Shown here one piece after another: positions 6,622 to 6,752 of a DNA stretch of 6,752 nt. Position numbers and translations under genes: made by a program. Location of the stretch: positions 1 to 6,752 of the forward strand of contig JAJQBF010000183.1 of NCBI GenBank assembly GCA_021203425.1, read 5' to 3'. Source of the DNA: Clostridiales bacterium. Its GTDB lineage: Bacteria > Bacillota > Clostridia > Lachnospirales > CAG-274. Below the pieces are notes generated by a model. The model was not told the DNA's origin. It made no database searches and saw only the letters and a list, made by a program, of their open reading frames with translations. Each line of letters starts with the position of its first letter. Positions within the stretch are counted from its first letter, which is position 1.

Positions 6622-6752
6622 AGCGAAGAAACAACAGTTGAAGAAACAACCGAGGCTGCAACAGAAGAAACCTCCGAAGAGGCAACTGAAGAAACAACAG
6701 CCGAAGAAACAACAGCAGAAGAGACCTCCGAAGAAGAATCTTCCGAAGAGAC
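6622..6752 (+). repeat. Second Glu/Thr/Ser-rich linker, cut by the window end
   Basis: Repeated GAA-GAA-ACA-ACA type codons, similar to the linker at 5986-6117 and likewise preceded by a Gly/Ser run. The alternation of folded module and acidic linker suggests at least one more domain after the window. Confidence 0.75.

Larger units (their letters stand above)
5986..6752 (+). pseudogene. In-frame continuation of the pectinesterase gene after the stop; runs off the window
   Basis: 255 complete codons without a stop, in the same frame as the upstream gene. They encode a Glu/Thr-rich linker (5986-6117), a beta-rich module of about 160 residues (6118-6597) and a second Gly/Ser then Glu/Thr/Ser linker (6598-6752) still open at the window end. 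Codon style (ACA, GAA, GCA, CTT) matches the upstream part. No ribosome binding site follows the TAA. The first candidate starts are a GTG at 6211 and an ATG at 6547, both inside the beta module, so independent translation is unlikely. The module ends with an aliphatic/aromatic strand pattern (IYAINVEA) like those ending the modules near 492 and 785 of the upstream protein, so it may be related to them. A further catalytic domain, for example a pectate lyase, may lie beyond the window, but none is visible. Without readthrough or an error in the stop, this part is a dead gene remnant. Confidence 0.65.

Overview
The window looks like chromosomal DNA from a spore-forming, plant-fibre-degrading gut or rumen clostridium, most like the Ruminococcus/Oscillospiraceae group. 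This rests on a small acid-soluble spore protein gene, AGGAGG-type ribosome binding sites, a very large secreted pectinesterase carrying a dockerin (the module that docks enzymes into cellulosomes), and Thr/Glu-rich inter-domain linkers of the kind common in ruminococcal fibre enzymes. The genus is an inference. All recognised genes are on the + strand.

Layout. 7-957: ornithine carbamoyltransferase (arginine metabolism). 958-1119: intergenic, with a weak possible terminator and a candidate forespore promoter. 1120-1353: alpha/beta-type small acid-soluble spore protein, closed by a strong intrinsic terminator at 1402-1444. 1445-1596: no gene seen. 1597-1625: textbook vegetative promoter (TTGACA, 17 nt, TATAAT), followed by a leader of about 210 nt with possible hairpins. 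1843-5985: secreted multi-domain pectin methylesterase (1380 aa) starting at TTG, with signal peptide, several beta-sandwich-like modules, CE8 catalytic domain, NEAT-like domain and dockerin. 5986-6752: the same reading frame continues after a TAA stop to the end of the window, with Thr/Glu linkers and one more beta-rich module.

The main point of interest is that TAA. It falls at a Gly/Ser-to-Glu/Thr linker boundary. A matching boundary about 640 nt downstream reads GAA where the stop is TAA, so one G-to-T change would explain it. The ancestral protein was probably much longer, with the dockerin internal rather than C-terminal. As read, the stop leaves a shorter pectinesterase that still ends in its dockerin. 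Nonsense mutation, sequencing error and readthrough cannot be told apart from the sequence alone.

The first two genes are housekeeping and sporulation functions with no evident link to the pectinesterase, which appears to be its own transcription unit.
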